Both the position numbers and the translations under genes were made by a program. This document shows, in pieces, positions 13,203 through 22,426 of a DNA stretch of 64,000 nt (position 1 is the stretch's first letter; each line of letters begins with the position of its first letter). This DNA comes from Alectoria sarmentosa. Its lineage: Eukaryota > Ascomycota > Lecanoromycetes > Lecanorales > Parmeliaceae. The notes beneath the pieces were generated by a model that made no database searches, was not told where the DNA came from, and saw only the letters and a program-made list of their open reading frames with translations. The stretch is taken from NCBI GenBank assembly GCA_009733775.1, contig WOGZ01000087.1:1-64000 (forward strand), read 5' to 3'.

Positions 13203-13978
13203 ATGTCTAGCAACGAGAACTCGCCGCCGCCGACACCTACCTCAACCACCAGCCGTCGAGCTTCCTTCTCGCCAGGCCAGAAGCTCTCCGAGCTTTTCGG
13301 TCGTTCTCCTCCCAACGGCAATGGCACCTCTGCCTACCCCGGTCCCATTGCAACTGCGGCTGCAAACGCCCAGGCTCAACAACGTCGTCGTACCTCCATC
13401 GCTTCACTAGGCACGGCAGGATCTCCGACCCAGACGTCAGCTTTCAGCAACCTGAGGAATCGACAGAGCAGCCTTGGAAGCGGCAGCTCACCCTCTACTT
13501 CCATCAACGAAAGCGCTGTCGAAGAAGGAGACGTGGAACCGAACACATCTCCCACGTCGCCCTTCGCTCGACGGATGAGCTTCGGGGCGAAGGCGCTTCG
13601 GGATGTGAGAACGGGAGGAATAAATAACGCCAACGGTAGAGCATCCACCATTGTGGCTTCCGCCCCGTCTGTCAAAGGGCGAGGTGTGTCTTCAAATCGC
13701 TTAGATATAAACAAAGGTTGGGTTCTGGAAGCTGATCTGTTCTCTTTTTGCGTCTAGGCGAAGGCTTCAATTGGTCCGAGCAAATCAAAAATAGGGCTGA
13801 ACGATCAGCGTCGATCAACAGCCAAGCACCTGCTACACCCGCGACGGGTCCTTCGAACAATGCAAAGGCTGCCAGTGCGTCAGCTGCCGAGCAGCCAATC
13901 AAGGAGATGCCAAAGTCTCCCGGAAAGCCGGATCATTTCCAGGAGAGGATCTTGAAGGGTGATTTCTACATGGACTAG
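13203..13978 (+). CDS. Conserved fungal protein, unknown function
   Basis: Two exons, 13203-13683 and 13758-13978, joined by a 74-nt intron (GTGTGT..CTAG) give 233 residues. The junction restores GRGEGFNWSEQ, which fits the surrounding conserved pattern. The protein is rich in Ser, Pro, Arg and Ala and probably disordered. It has a SRRASFS..KLSELFGRS start, a SPFARRMSFGAKALRDVR block at about residue 120-140, and a strongly conserved-looking end, KPDHFQERILKGDFYMD. I recognise it as a widespread uncharacterised Pezizomycotina protein, from memory of the pattern and not from a search. The RRxS and SP sites suggest phosphorylation, but no enzyme fold is visible. The start is the first in-frame ATG after a pyrimidine-rich leader. 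Confidence 0.85.
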
Positions 13979-15003
13979 ATCCCAACGGCAACCGCATCCA
14001 AGTACACTCGGAGCCGTCCAGCTACAAGCACGGATGAGACAGCATCAGTACATACGGTCACGCTCCTCAAGGCCCTCATCATACGGATTACTCGAAAAAT
14101 TAGCCGGGTACCGTCGACAGGGTATCCCACAAAGCCGCATGTGCACGGATTGTGCATCTGCTAATGACTCATTGCTACCAACAGAATAGGCTCCTGGCAA
14201 GGCCGGCATTTCGCCCGAAGTCGTCTCGTGTTTGTTGCCCACCACGATCATTATTGGGTCCACCTGCACGCACATTGTTGGCCCGATGCACGGGGCGATG
14301 CAACATGTCAGCTCTTCAAAATATGCGCTGGGTCCTGCTTCACATGTGCTAGGGAGCTGAGGAATTAGCAGTGGCGCTGTTTGAAAATTGACAAGTACTA
14401 GGTATCAGTTCTGCTGATGACATTCGTTGGGGGACGGTACAAGGCGCGAGGAGCATGCTCTAGGTACTCTACTTTCGTTTGGCAGGTCTTAAGTGGTAGC
14501 ATCAGATGACTCAAGAGCTAAGAAATGCATGAGCCACGCAATTCTCTTCTCCTTTCTTTTTGGTACAAAGAATGATGCCATTTTTCACGTTGGTGCCTCT
14601 CCATTTCCATTTCCATTTCCATTTCCATTGCTTCATTTCCCTCAAATTCTGTCTGTGAGTGATTGAAGCTGTGTGATGACCAAGGTGAGTATACACCGGT
14701 ATACCTTCCCCCCCCTGGGCACGAGGAGGCTGTTCTCCTTTTTTATATGATGATTGATGATGCCAGTCTGATCTGACGTATGAGAAAGTCTTGCCCCATT
14801 CTGCACCCGCATCTACCCGCACTTACCCTCACCTAAACTCACCTACCACCACACTTGTCTCTCTAATTTTTTCACCTATAATTATTTTTATATCTTTTAT
14901 CTATCAAATTCGGCAACACACTGCTCTCTAATTCAATCACCTCTTGACCTTCCAAGTACAATACCCTGTTTGCTTATACTTGGATGCCATAACCGAAACA
15001 CCA
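13979..15003. other. Intergenic with CCATTT repeat
   Basis: About 1 kb without a supportable gene. A hexanucleotide microsatellite, CCATTT repeated about five times, lies at 14601-14629. The interval otherwise holds the presumed 3' region of the upstream gene and sequence leading into the dehydrogenase relic. Confidence 0.6.
14601..14629. repeat. CCATTT microsatellite
   Basis: Nearly five perfect head-to-tail copies of CCATTT. It is a simple slippage repeat in non-coding DNA. Confidence 0.9.
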
Positions 15004-15199
15004 ATGTAAAACAAGGCTTGCGTTTACGACGAACCAGGAAACGTTTCTACCGAGGTCGAGACTCTGGAAACACCTGAGCCCGAACCTGGTGAAGTCTTGA
15101 TCAAATCATGTCGCATGAGTTGTACGTGGCTTGCTTCGTTTCGTGGAGCGTTCTCTGCTATGACGAAGGCATGACGTGCGTTCAGGTTGTCATGTTTGA
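15004..15199 (+). pseudogene. Relic 5' end of zinc alcohol dehydrogenase
   Basis: From an ATG at 15004 the frame reads M-stop-NKACVYDEPGNV and goes on to TPEPEPGEVLIKS. This matches the N-terminus of fungal medium-chain zinc alcohol dehydrogenases (typically KACVYD.PG..ST..E, then PGPGEVLI). The second codon is TAA, so the frame cannot start here. A GTACGT..CAG intron-like segment (about 15122-15185) follows where the family has THSGVCHSD. After it come Cys-His-Val and then stops. The rest of the roughly 340-residue enzyme, including the catalytic zinc ligands, the Rossmann fold and the C-terminus, is not found downstream. I infer a decayed, truncated copy. It makes no working enzyme. Confidence 0.65.
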
Positions 15200-15681
15200 T
15201 GAGTCAGGTATGAGTGAGTAAGCTTTGGGTTTTGGAGAATTCGAGTATGGAAAATGGAATCGCAGGACATCTGCCTTTATGTTTCGCCGGGCCAAGACAC
15301 TGGGACGTCGAAACCTGCTCCAAATAGGACTTTGTCCTCTCGAGACTACTCAAAGGAGGAACTAGTCCATACGTGGGAACCAGGCCATGGATTTTATAAG
15401 TCTGCTCAAGATTGGCGCTATCCTGCTCTGCATATTCCCGGGCCCGACAGAAGGGCTTGTTGCTCGGTGAGGGTCAAAGGAACGAGTCAAATTGCACACA
15501 AACGAGGACCCAAAAACGGATTAAAGAGGCAAGAAGAGGCAGCAAGCTATCAGGGACTGATCTTACACCCAAGTCCACCACAGCTCATCACCTTCTTGCA
15601 AGCGCGCGGATTGCTGAAAGCTTAAATGCAATCAAGATTGGGTACCGCAATATGTGAATCCTTTCTCATGGAAACGTCAGA
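15200..15681. other. Unassigned stretch after ADH relic
   Basis: A 123-codon open frame on the plus strand (15254-15625) has no recognisable domain and no support from codon pattern or context. It may be chance or debris belonging to the dead dehydrogenase locus. No regulatory site is recognised. Confidence 0.4.
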
Positions 15682-16858
15682 TCATCGATGAGGAATGCGA
15701 TCCTCATCAAAACCTGACAAGATATCACACGGGTTGTCCATTCTTGTATTCAGCTGATGGGATGAGTCGAGTTCTTCGACTCCTGGCTCGTCAAAACTGG
15801 CATCTTCGTCGTCCCTTTCAACGTTGTTGAGATCCATGGGTAAGGAAGCATGCCGTTCCTCGATGAGAGGGTACAGCTCGCTCAAGCGAGAAGTCACTTC
15901 TATTTGTGTAGAACCTTGCGAGCTGGTGACCTGCTGGTCTTCTCTCAAGACAGCATGAAAGCGTCCAAACAGCCACTACATCTGTTAGTATAGTCACAAT
16001 ATGGTCTCGGCAGGCAAGCTGTCCCCCCGAAAAGGGGCAGTTTGAAACGAGAAAACCCTCTCAATTTCATGTCGATCTTGGGCATCAACCCGGAATCGTT
16101 TGTCGTTCGTGGTCGAAAATGCTTCAAGAAGAGATTCAGATAGCGTAGAAACTTGCTCGTTGATGCTGCCTTGTTCGAGGATTCGAGGGTTTGTGCCGTT
16201 TCGACTGCCACCTTCTCTGGCAGCTTGCCTGCCCGGGCTGCTGAACCCACATATGAATGCGGACATGCGGTTCGTGTCCTCCGATAAGCCTGACAAGTAC
16301 ATTCGACCCTGTCTTGCAGGGCTCGGTTCCCAGCTGGATCGTATACCTAATTGAAGATTCCCAAGTCAGCCTTGCTTGTTTCAATCATCGGAGCGCGAGT
16401 CTAGCAAGAGAGTAAGTACATACCCGCACGGCAACTGGATTGATTAGCTGGAAGGCAAAGTATCTATCTCTGCCGTCTCCATGAGGTCGAATGAGACGGA
16501 CCAAGAGGCTTGACCCCAAACCTTTGACAGCTGTCTGAGTAGAGCTGGGAGACAGGTGTTGTGTATCATACCTGTACATTGTAGACTTAGCATGGCTTCT
16601 TCGAAGATGAAGCCAATCGATAAGACAAGTTTTGGGAGGTGGCAATAAGCCTGGTACTCGCGTGACACGTCTTGCGACTCAGATCACGATTAGGGGAAGT
16701 TGCTGGGAAGAGTGCACTTACTGAAGGCCTGCGTACCCCGAAACAGGGGCAATAGGCAGTGGGGGAGGCTGACCAGGGCCACGACCTCGAGGTCGGCCTC
16801 GAGAATTTCGCCCCGCCCTTTGCTGGGGTACCTGGGTCTGAGAACGAGTGATTGGCAT
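15682..16858 (-). CDS. SWIM zinc-finger protein, model uncertain
   Basis: A minus-strand gene assembled by eye. Exon 1 is 16858-16722 and begins MPITRSQTQVPQQ, followed by an Arg/Gly-rich SRGRPRGRGPGQ stretch. A 150-nt intron (GTAAGT..TACAG) leads to exon 2, 16571-16424, ending in DRYFAFQLINPVAVR. A 77-nt intron (GTATGT..TTAG) leads to exon 3 from 16346, which reads VYDPAGNRALQDRVECTCQ and then AYRRTRTACPHSYV. The spacing C-x-C-x9-C-x-H is a SWIM zinc finger, a DNA/protein-binding motif. Further on, another frame looks coding (INEQVSTLSESLLEAF..VDAQDRHEIER, to 16057). A last exon, 15975-15682, reads WLFGRFHAVLRED and ends in an acidic tail. Exons 1-2-3 join in phase. Between about 16260 and 16190 the frame shifts with no good intron, so this is either a missed unusual intron or an inactivating indel. 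Confidence 0.55.
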
Positions 16859-18351
16859 CGTCCAGCTTTAGGGTTCCGAACAATCAGGCCGGACCCAACA
16901 TGAGCAAACTGAGGACTGCGAATGATCCACAAGAGACGATTGTTGCAGGAATGAGATCTACTGGGAACATCATGGACCTTTTATACCGCACGATTCAACT
17001 CATTTTTTCAGGCAACAAGCTTGCTCCAAGAGGAAGACGTGAGCAAAAAGAGTAGATGGAAGAAGTATCAGCCCCTTTTGGCGGCGCCTAAGAGACAAAC
17101 GCCTATCAATATCAACAAAAGGCGAGGTGGCCGCACGTCTATGCCTTCTGAGCGCTCTCTCCGAGCTTCTAAAAGCTCGGCTGAGCATCTCCTAGCAGCG
17201 CGCCAGACTTGATTTGAAATCAAGTGGTGGAGAGAACGCGGGAGCAACGGATACTTGAATCAATTGAAGCTTGAGGCGGTGGTGCCACTTTGGGCTATGC
17301 TGATGCCAACATGGAGATGTTCCATTAAACGGTCAGGACGTGAATGGACCTACACGGCGGTGAGTGGCATTATGAAAATCCTGTTGACTGTCATGCCGCT
17401 CATCTTATTGGCTATTGTAGGTATGAATTTACTGATAGCGGCGTGGTCAGGGCCGGCAACAGCGAAGCATAGGTCACGAGAGCAGGGCCACAGTTCAGCT
17501 TCTCGAGGCTGAGAGAAAAACAAGAGAACTATAGATAAAGGGTGGTGGGGATGAAGCCGCATAGAAATGCATTCATTGAAGTGGGCTCTGGTATACTTGT
17601 TGCGGCTCAGCGCCTGTGCTGTGAACAAACTGTGCTCCTCAGTAGCGCGTTCTAATATTTTCTTCTCAGCCTCTCAAATCAGGCTGATTTCGGTATACTC
17701 TGCTCCACCGATGCAGCATCTGAATCCTCTTGGTCGCTCCTGATTCATTCTGTCAGTCCCGGATCGGTTGAGAGAAGAGCAAGCGGTTTTCGGCTCATAC
17801 GCTGTTGTAAGCGCGAGACTTCATATATAGAGGCACCGGCTCTTTTCCTATCGACAAAACATGAAACTATGATACACAAACGTAATTGTGCCACCACGAC
17901 TGTACTACTCTGTCCGACGATGCAAGAGAGCAGGCATTTGAAACTGTAGCCACAGAAGCCGCAATGAGCACTACTATACACCGCCTTTTGAATACTGAAG
18001 AAGACAACAGGGGAATCGTGAGAAAAACTAGGCGCATCGGAATGGCAAGGTCTATCGAGGAATACCGTCATTCCAGTCCTCGATGCATTATCGTCGTCAT
18101 TTCCACAGTATTTGCTATGCGCCACCAATGCTTGAGTTGAGCCGGCTTTTGTTGCTTGACGCTGGCCGGAAGCCTCTATCGTGTACTGGGCTTCCTTAGA
18201 TGACGCCTTCCCCCCTCGCTGATGCTATTCGTCCGCCGGCTATGATAAATGACTAAGTGGGAGAAAATTGAACAATGGAGTTCGAATGGCTTGACATCTA
18301 AAAATGTCGTCTATCACCCGCATTGTCGGCTCGGGCAACGAATGAGGTCCA
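16859..18351. other. Intergenic, no gene seen
   Basis: About 1.5 kb between the 5' end of the SWIM gene and the 3' end of the zinc-finger regulator. The frames here are short (up to 127 codons, minus strand 18128-17745) and look random, with no motif. It probably holds the SWIM gene promoter and the 3' untranslated region of the C2H2 gene. Confidence 0.5.
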
Positions 18352-20463
18352 CTAGTGATGCTCGTGAGCACCCCCACTCGGTCGACTCTTCAAAGAAGTA
18401 ACTTCGTCCTGCAATCGGTCCATTTTGACCTCTAGACTTCGAACATAATCCCAAAGCTGTTCAGTTGCCTGGGCAAAAGTGTGAGGCCGGTCAAAACTAG
18501 TTTGAGGCCCAGTACTGTGGCTAGAAAGGCTGTTGTTCGCTGATGAAGTCGCACCTGGTGGATAGCTCGGTGAATGCGGTCCATGTGTTGAAGGTCCGGG
18601 AAGGGTGTTGGGAACGCCAGCGTGCGGTTGAGTTGGCCCCGTGACTTGGCTGTGTAGAGTATACCTAGTTTCCGGAGGATTCAGACCAGGCAGCGAGGGT
18701 AGTTGAGGAGCATTGGGATGGCCCGCGCCGGGGTTTGGGGGTGGTAAATTCATCGGCGGCGATATGTTGTGCCTGGTCGTGCGTCGACCGAAATGTGTGT
18801 GCTGAAATTGCTGCGTTAAGCTTGGGGACCTGTTGCGATGGATTCCGGAATCCGGATGGCCTAGCTGGTGGGATGTTATACCAGCCGGGGAAAGCGGTTT
18901 GGGGCTCTCAGTCATGCCGCCTTGGGCGAAAATATTGGGGCCAGAAGTCTGGAATCCGGCGGAAACACCGGAACCAGGAGGAGGCGGATACGAGGATAGG
19001 CCGAGCGAAGACTGCGTACTTGATGGCCCTGAACCGCCTCTTGGGCTTGCATTTGGTGGCGGATAAAGGCCACCTGTAGGTTGCCGGGCAGCTACTGGGG
19101 GATAGGTACTGGGCTGTCGTGATTGATACATGGTCTGGTGTTCAGATACATGTCCGTGCTGCTCATCAGGAGGAGCATCGTGTTTTCGAATGCTAGGAAG
19201 GCTCCTCCCACCGGGACCATCAGTGTCTTCGTCCATATGCTCAGGCTCATGTGAAGCTTCGGCAGTGTACATAATCCCAGGCATACTGTCTCCGTCACCA
19301 GCCCTCATTCTTTCTTCATGCTTCTCGTCGCCACCAAAGCTGCCCATGCTAGACCTCCTCCCAGCACAACCGCCCTGACCCTTGTTGTGTCTTGCCAGTG
19401 CGTCGCCACGAGCGAAGCTACGATCGCACTTGGGGCAGACATGCGGTCTCTCGCCAGTGTGAAGCTTGGTATGCCGTTTCAGGTCGTGTAAACGTCGAAA
19501 GCGCGCTTCACAAGTGTCGCATTGGTAGGGCTTTTCATGGCTATGAGTGAGGAGATGGCTCTTCAGATTGTGATGCCTGGTAAAATCAGTACTGCAGTAC
19601 GGGCACTTGTGTCTCTTGGTGGATGGAGACCTGGTGTTGGCTCTACCGCTACCGTACCCAGACTGTGGTAAGCTTGACGTTCGATGTGCTGGAGCTGCCA
19701 ACATTGGACCAGGGTAGGTGAAAGCCTTGTTGGAGCGGCCTTCTTCTGGATTCATACCAACACCATCGTCTCTTCCCTGACCGTTCTCACTCTGACCTGG
19801 TCCATCATCGTCATCATCATCTTCTTCTTCTTCGCTCGCGACGTCATCTATTTGCCCTGGACTCGCTACCGAGGTACTATTGACAATGATTGTGGCGGCG
19901 GCCGTACCGCCTGATGTTGCGAGGCTTGCCGTACTTTGTGGGCTCGACTGAACTATAGCCGCACTGGAAGTCACTGAGCCCCCTGTAAGAGCTAGTTTGA
20001 TGGAAGGAGCCGCCTCGGCGAGAGGTTTGCTCAGATTAGATGCCTCGTTCGGCGCATCCTGTGATCTGCTCATGCCAATCGATTGCGATCCTAGCAATTG
20101 TTCAAGTACCTTTCGCGCAGGGTTAGGGCTTGTTTGGCGGCCTTCAATGCTGTCTCTTTCCCTTTGCTCCTCCACTAAAGCTGCAGCTCCTGTGAGCACC
20201 TTTGGAGTGTACTCCAGGGAAAGCGTTGAGTTGGATGTGTTCGACCCTCTCAAGAGCTTGGCTTCAGGGCCGATAGCGGATGCGTTTTTGAACGAACGAC
20301 GGCGTTTCCGAGTACTTTCTGGTTTGGCGAAGTCAACAGCGTGCGAAAGGTTTGGGAGCTTAGGTGAGGAAGCGACTGAGACGGGGGTGTGGGGTTTAAT
20401 AGGCCGGTCTGTCAGGGCTGCCGTCGCAGTGGATGCTGCTGTAGACGTCACGAAATGTGCCAT
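18352..20463 (-). CDS. C2H2 zinc-finger transcription factor
   Basis: Single-exon gene for 703 residues. Three tandem zinc fingers lie at about residues 285-366: HKCPYC..HHNLKSHLLTH, YQCDTC..RLHDLKRHTKLH and HVCPKCDRSFARGDALARH. They are joined by HEKP and TGERP Kruppel-type linkers. The third finger has Cys in place of its last His (C2HC, ending QGGC) and is followed by GRRSSMGSFGGDE. Upstream are a basic KRRRS segment near residue 53 and an acidic run at about 208-220. Downstream is a long Pro/Ser/Gly-rich region. The last 40 residues (QLWDYVRSLEVKMDRLQDEV) look like a short coiled coil for dimerisation. I recall similar proteins being labelled Egr2-like in Aspergillus, but the target genes are unknown. 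The start is the first ATG of the frame. Confidence 0.9.
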   Translation of the reverse strand: MAHFVTSTAASTATAALTDRPIKPHTPVSVASSPKLPNLSHAVDFAKPESTRKRRRSFKNASAIGPEAKLLRGSNTSNSTLSLEYTPKVLTGAAALVEEQRERDSIEGRQTSPNPARKVLEQLLGSQSIGMSRSQDAPNEASNLSKPLAEAAPSIKLALTGGSVTSSAAIVQSSPQSTASLATSGGTAAATIIVNSTSVASPGQIDDVASEEEEDDDDDDGPGQSENGQGRDDGVGMNPEEGRSNKAFTYPGPMLAAPAHRTSSLPQSGYGSGRANTRSPSTKRHKCPYCSTDFTRHHNLKSHLLTHSHEKPYQCDTCEARFRRLHDLKRHTKLHTGERPHVCPKCDRSFARGDALARHNKGQGGCAGRRSSMGSFGGDEKHEERMRAGDGDSMPGIMYTAEASHEPEHMDEDTDGPGGRSLPSIRKHDAPPDEQHGHVSEHQTMYQSRQPSTYPPVAARQPTGGLYPPPNASPRGGSGPSSTQSSLGLSSYPPPPGSGVSAGFQTSGPNIFAQGGMTESPKPLSPAGITSHQLGHPDSGIHRNRSPSLTQQFQHTHFGRRTTRHNISPPMNLPPPNPGAGHPNAPQLPSLPGLNPPETRYTLHSQVTGPTQPHAGVPNTLPGPSTHGPHSPSYPPGATSSANNSLSSHSTGPQTSFDRPHTFAQATEQLWDYVRSLEVKMDRLQDEVTSLKSRPSGGAHEHH

Positions 20464-22426
20464 CTAAAGGAATTGGGAAGTTGGATTCGAGGAAGCACTG
20501 CCTCGAGCTCGAGGTGTCTCCACAAGAGGGACACAATAATCGCAGTACGAGGCCAGTGAAGGACACATTTGCCTGAGGAGAAACGAAGATTGAGCAAGGC
20601 AAGATTGCAGACCCAACGTGTACTGGTCCGAAGCGCGACAAGCCTTTTTGTCGCGGTACCTTATGCTTAAGTAGGTTATCTTTTCGCCCAAGCTCTTGGT
20701 GTTTGGTTGGATATCACATGCAGCCTGGCGCCGGATGAAGGCTGGGAGTGTGGGAGAGGGAAAGGTAGTGAGTGAGGTAGGTTGTTTGGTCAAGAAGACG
20801 GCTTAGCCGCTGCGACGGAGATGGAGGAGTTGCACAGCTTACACGTGGAGAAGGAGCGTTGCGAAAGTGAAGAGAGGAAGAGAGAGCATTTCTAGGGGTG
20901 GCAGATAGTGGCAGAGTGGCAGAGTGGCAGAGGAGTGGCAGAGGAGTGGCAGAGCGAATGTTGAGGTGGCGGTGCCGGGGGCCCGGGGAGCAAAAAGGCA
21001 AAAAGGTTGGAACGTCACGTCACGTCACATCAGGATTACACTTGACTGGGGACTACTGGGAGGCTGGAATTATTATTATTGTTGCAACCACCAAACTTGC
21101 ATCGCACCTTTGCCTCTAGGCTGTCGGCCATCTTTCTCCGTGCCCATGGACATTTGTTAGATTACCCATCCAAGGTATGGATAAAAAATGATTACCCATG
21201 CATCTTACCCTGGACTCCTTGTATAGTAGTCCCATTCAACCCAAATACTCATCTCTCATCTCATCAGCAAACACTTGCTGGGCTATTCCATCAATGTTCG
21301 TTGTTCGTTTCAAGACGCCCATTCAAATACATAACAAACGCTCGGAGAGAGGGGAAAAAAAAAAGGAACCCTATGAACATGAACTTGAGTAGAGATTTGG
21401 GCTCGAGGCAGGTGCATTTGACTAAACTGACAAAAGGGGACGGACCTTGAAAAACATTCGGCCGAACTTTGCACAAGAGAGGAGGACTCCATACCACCGT
21501 GGGATCAGTATTGTTATTGTTATTGTTGACAACGTCCATGGGTGACCAATCAATCATGTCCATCCGAATGGGTTACGAATGTCCATCAACCTAATGCGAC
21601 AAAGCCAAGAAGCTACCATGATGGATGACGTCAAGCGTTCCTCAAATTCGCATCCTCTCCTGAGTCCTCACCCTCTCCCGTCTACAACGCGAATCTTTTT
21701 GGCTAAAGGACAGGATAAGATGTCAAAGTTGGACGAACAAAAGAGCCAGCTGCATCACCAAGCCCGCAGAAGCTGGAAGTGAAAGTGTTTGTGACGAGTG
21801 TAATTTGACGCTGTTGGCTTGAGATGCTCCTCGATTCACTCCCCACTGCAGCTGCTCGTCATCATCGGACTTACTGATGTATATGGCTCAACTGGAGTCC
21901 GGGTCACAGAGTGATATATAAAAGAGAGGATAAGTAGGTAAGTAGTCTCGAGGTATTCCTGACATAAGACATGGTTTCACGGGCCTTGATTTTGCATGCT
22001 TACTAACTAGCGGCAACAGCTACAGATGTGACTGGCATAGCTGAGGTAAACGCTGTCCTACAGGCTACACGTCAAACATGGTTTGGTTCTATTGGCGTCA
22101 GGATTGGTGATAGCATACAGAGAAAAACACTGTGAGATAGAGAACGAGCATACATGGAATCCACTTTGGTACGTACATATTACAATCACCTCTGCTCTGC
22201 ACTACGTTTGATATCTGTACTTTGTTGATCGCGGCTGAATGTTTCAGGCCTTCTCAGTGGATCCTCACAATGCTCGCTTCCGTGGTCTAGTCCAGCTTTC
22301 TGGACGTTGGAATAATACGCGTGGGTCATTAGATAAAAGGTTTCTCCGCTCACACTTATGCTGTCTCGTGCGACTAAGCATCGCGAGGGGTATCATTGAA
22401 ATCTCCAAGAACATCTGTCACGCATC
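20464..22426. other. Intergenic with GTGGCAGA and CGTCA repeats
   Basis: Nearly 2 kb without a gene, upstream of the C2H2 regulator and downstream of the large 1,800-residue gene, both on the minus strand. It contains an imperfect repeat of GTGGCAGA units at about 20896-20955, a CRE-like array (listed separately), a TTGTTA run at about 21510-21528 and an A-run near 21355. The length is in keeping with a long promoter and leader for a regulatory gene. Confidence 0.55.
21012..21029. promoter_or_regulatory. Triple CRE/bZIP-like site (ACGTCA x3)
   Basis: Three overlapping ACGTCA hexamers with a 5-bp period (21012-21017, 21017-21022, 21022-21027). ACGTCA is the complement of TGACGT, the core of CRE/ATF bZIP sites. 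The array lies about 550 bp upstream of the C2H2 gene's start codon, so it may regulate that gene. Binding is inferred from the motif only. Confidence 0.4.

Noticed and set aside
19997..20467. 156-codon plus-strand frame opposite the C2H2 gene
   Set aside because: It is the antisense shadow of the Ser-rich N-terminus of that gene, with no recognisable motif and no own promoter.
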